Position numbers and translations under genes: made by a program
Notes under the pieces: model-generated
Database searches by the model: none
What the model was told of the DNA's origin: nothing
Seen by the model: the letters and a program-made list of their open reading frames with translations, nothing else
Shown here: positions 5,670 to 5,960 of the stretch, piece after piece
Layout of the letters: every line of letters begins with the position of its first letter
How positions within the stretch are numbered: the stretch's first letter is position 1
Assembly: GCA_964538025.1 (NCBI GenBank)
Contig: CAZICZ010000018.1
Coordinates: forward strand, 1 to 5,960
DNA length: 5,960 nt
Source: UBA5078 sp964538025
Lineage (GTDB): Bacteria > Pseudomonadota > Gammaproteobacteria > Pseudomonadales > Pseudohongiellaceae
Direction: 5' to 3'

Positions 5670-5960
5670 CTAAATTATAGAAAGTGCATTGAGTATAGTC
5701 ATCTTTTGGCTATAGGGCAAGTAGAAGGTAAAAGTGCCTCTGCTTGTTTGTCTCTGGATAGCAATGGTAGTGGCATTGAAGCCATTTTGGGTAGAAGTTG
5801 CTGGCACTGTTTGCAGCAGCTTTAAAATTCTCAAATTGGAGGGCAAGTCTATTTGACTTTGCACATATCCTTCTCCTCTCAGGCCAACATCTCTCAAAGT
5901 TGGGTAATTGGGTGGATTTTGAGGGCTCGACAGACTTGCTCTAGCATTTTGTTGGCCTTC
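5670..5960 (-). CDS. Unrecognised protein, C-terminal 96 residues (5' partial)
   Basis: The frame is open from the window edge to a TAG at 5672-5670; there is no ATG in the visible part, so the start lies outside. The visible protein begins EGQQNARASLSSPQNPPNYP, a Gln/Asn/Pro/Ser-rich and probably flexible stretch, followed by a segment rich in Thr, Ile and aromatic residues ending TFTFYLPYSQKMTILNALSII, which looks like beta strands. It is poor in Lys. I do not recognise the family. Position beside the virion genes makes a structural role plausible (for example a fibre-like or minor virion protein), but nothing in the sequence proves it. Its stop lies 3 bases from the converging membrane-protein stop. 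Confidence 0.6.
   Translation of the reverse strand, partial: EGQQNARASLSSPQNPPNYPTLRDVGLRGEGYVQSQIDLPSNLRILKLLQTVPATSTQNGFNATTIAIQRQTSRGTFTFYLPYSQKMTILNALSII

Larger units (their letters stand above)
1..5960. mobile_element. Internal segment of a Polinton/Maverick (adintovirus-like) element
   Basis: Four of the six genes resemble the Polinton/Maverick morphogenesis set: an F54H12.2-like capsid protein, an FtsK-HerA type packaging ATPase, a small basic LCEC protein and a large virion protein. Genes are intronless, tightly packed and on both strands, as usual for these 15-40 kb elements. The replication and integration genes (PolB, retroviral-type integrase), the adenain-like protease and the terminal inverted repeats are not in the window, so the borders cannot be set and both ends probably continue outside it. 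Family assignments are from remembered motif patterns, not a search. A free viral genome or a metagenomic viral contig cannot be excluded. Confidence 0.85.

Noticed and set aside
1..5960. CRISPR array, tRNA or rRNA genes, bacterial operon signals
   Set aside because: No spaced direct repeats, no cloverleaf-like segments and no Shine-Dalgarno pattern were seen; the only short repeats are in-frame coding repeats.

Overview
The window looks like an internal segment of a Polinton/Maverick-type element (a dsDNA transposon-virus of eukaryotes; animal members are also called adintoviruses), most likely integrated in an animal genome. The strongest evidence is a packaging ATPase of the FtsK-HerA type with clear Walker A and B motifs and the Polinton-typical NPRD and SRMFP blocks. 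Beside it are an F54H12.2-like major capsid protein, a small lysine-rich protein with an LCEC core, and a large virion protein whose two ends resemble a conserved Polinton structural family. Eukaryotic features are AATAAA signals at gene ends, Kozak-type start contexts and no bacterial ribosome sites. CpG is scarce (5 in the first 1195 bases), which suggests residence in a CpG-methylating host, perhaps a vertebrate; that is inference.

Layout: (1) 2-1195 (+), major capsid protein, 5' end outside the window. (2) 1230-1329, a run of exactly 100 Ns flanked by two identical 55-base copies (1175-1229 and 1330-1384). This is almost certainly an unmerged contig overlap rather than missing DNA, so the true locus is probably 155 bases shorter. 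(3) 2654-1356 (-), a two-C2H2-finger protein with an acidic/Gln-rich 8-residue tandem repeat and duplicated basic modules, not assignable to any Polinton core gene I know. (4) 2979-2629 (-), small basic protein. (5) 3684-3016 (-), packaging ATPase. (6) 3685-3773, a short divergent promoter region holding a perfect 13-base palindrome. (7) 3774-5351 (+), penton-like or minor capsid candidate. (8) 5352-5666 (+), one-pass membrane protein. (9) 5960-5670 (-), C-terminal part of an unrecognised protein that runs off the window.

Together this is the virion morphogenesis module: capsid protein(s), genome-packaging motor, a basic core-like protein and a membrane protein. It is arranged as two transcription blocks diverging from 3685-3773, with tail-to-tail junctions of only 3-5 bases against flanking genes. 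Polyadenylation signals overlap stop codons at both junctions. No PolB, integrase, adenain-like protease or terminal inverted repeats are visible here. All complete reading frames are free of stops and frameshifts, so the element is either young, still functional, or a virus genome.
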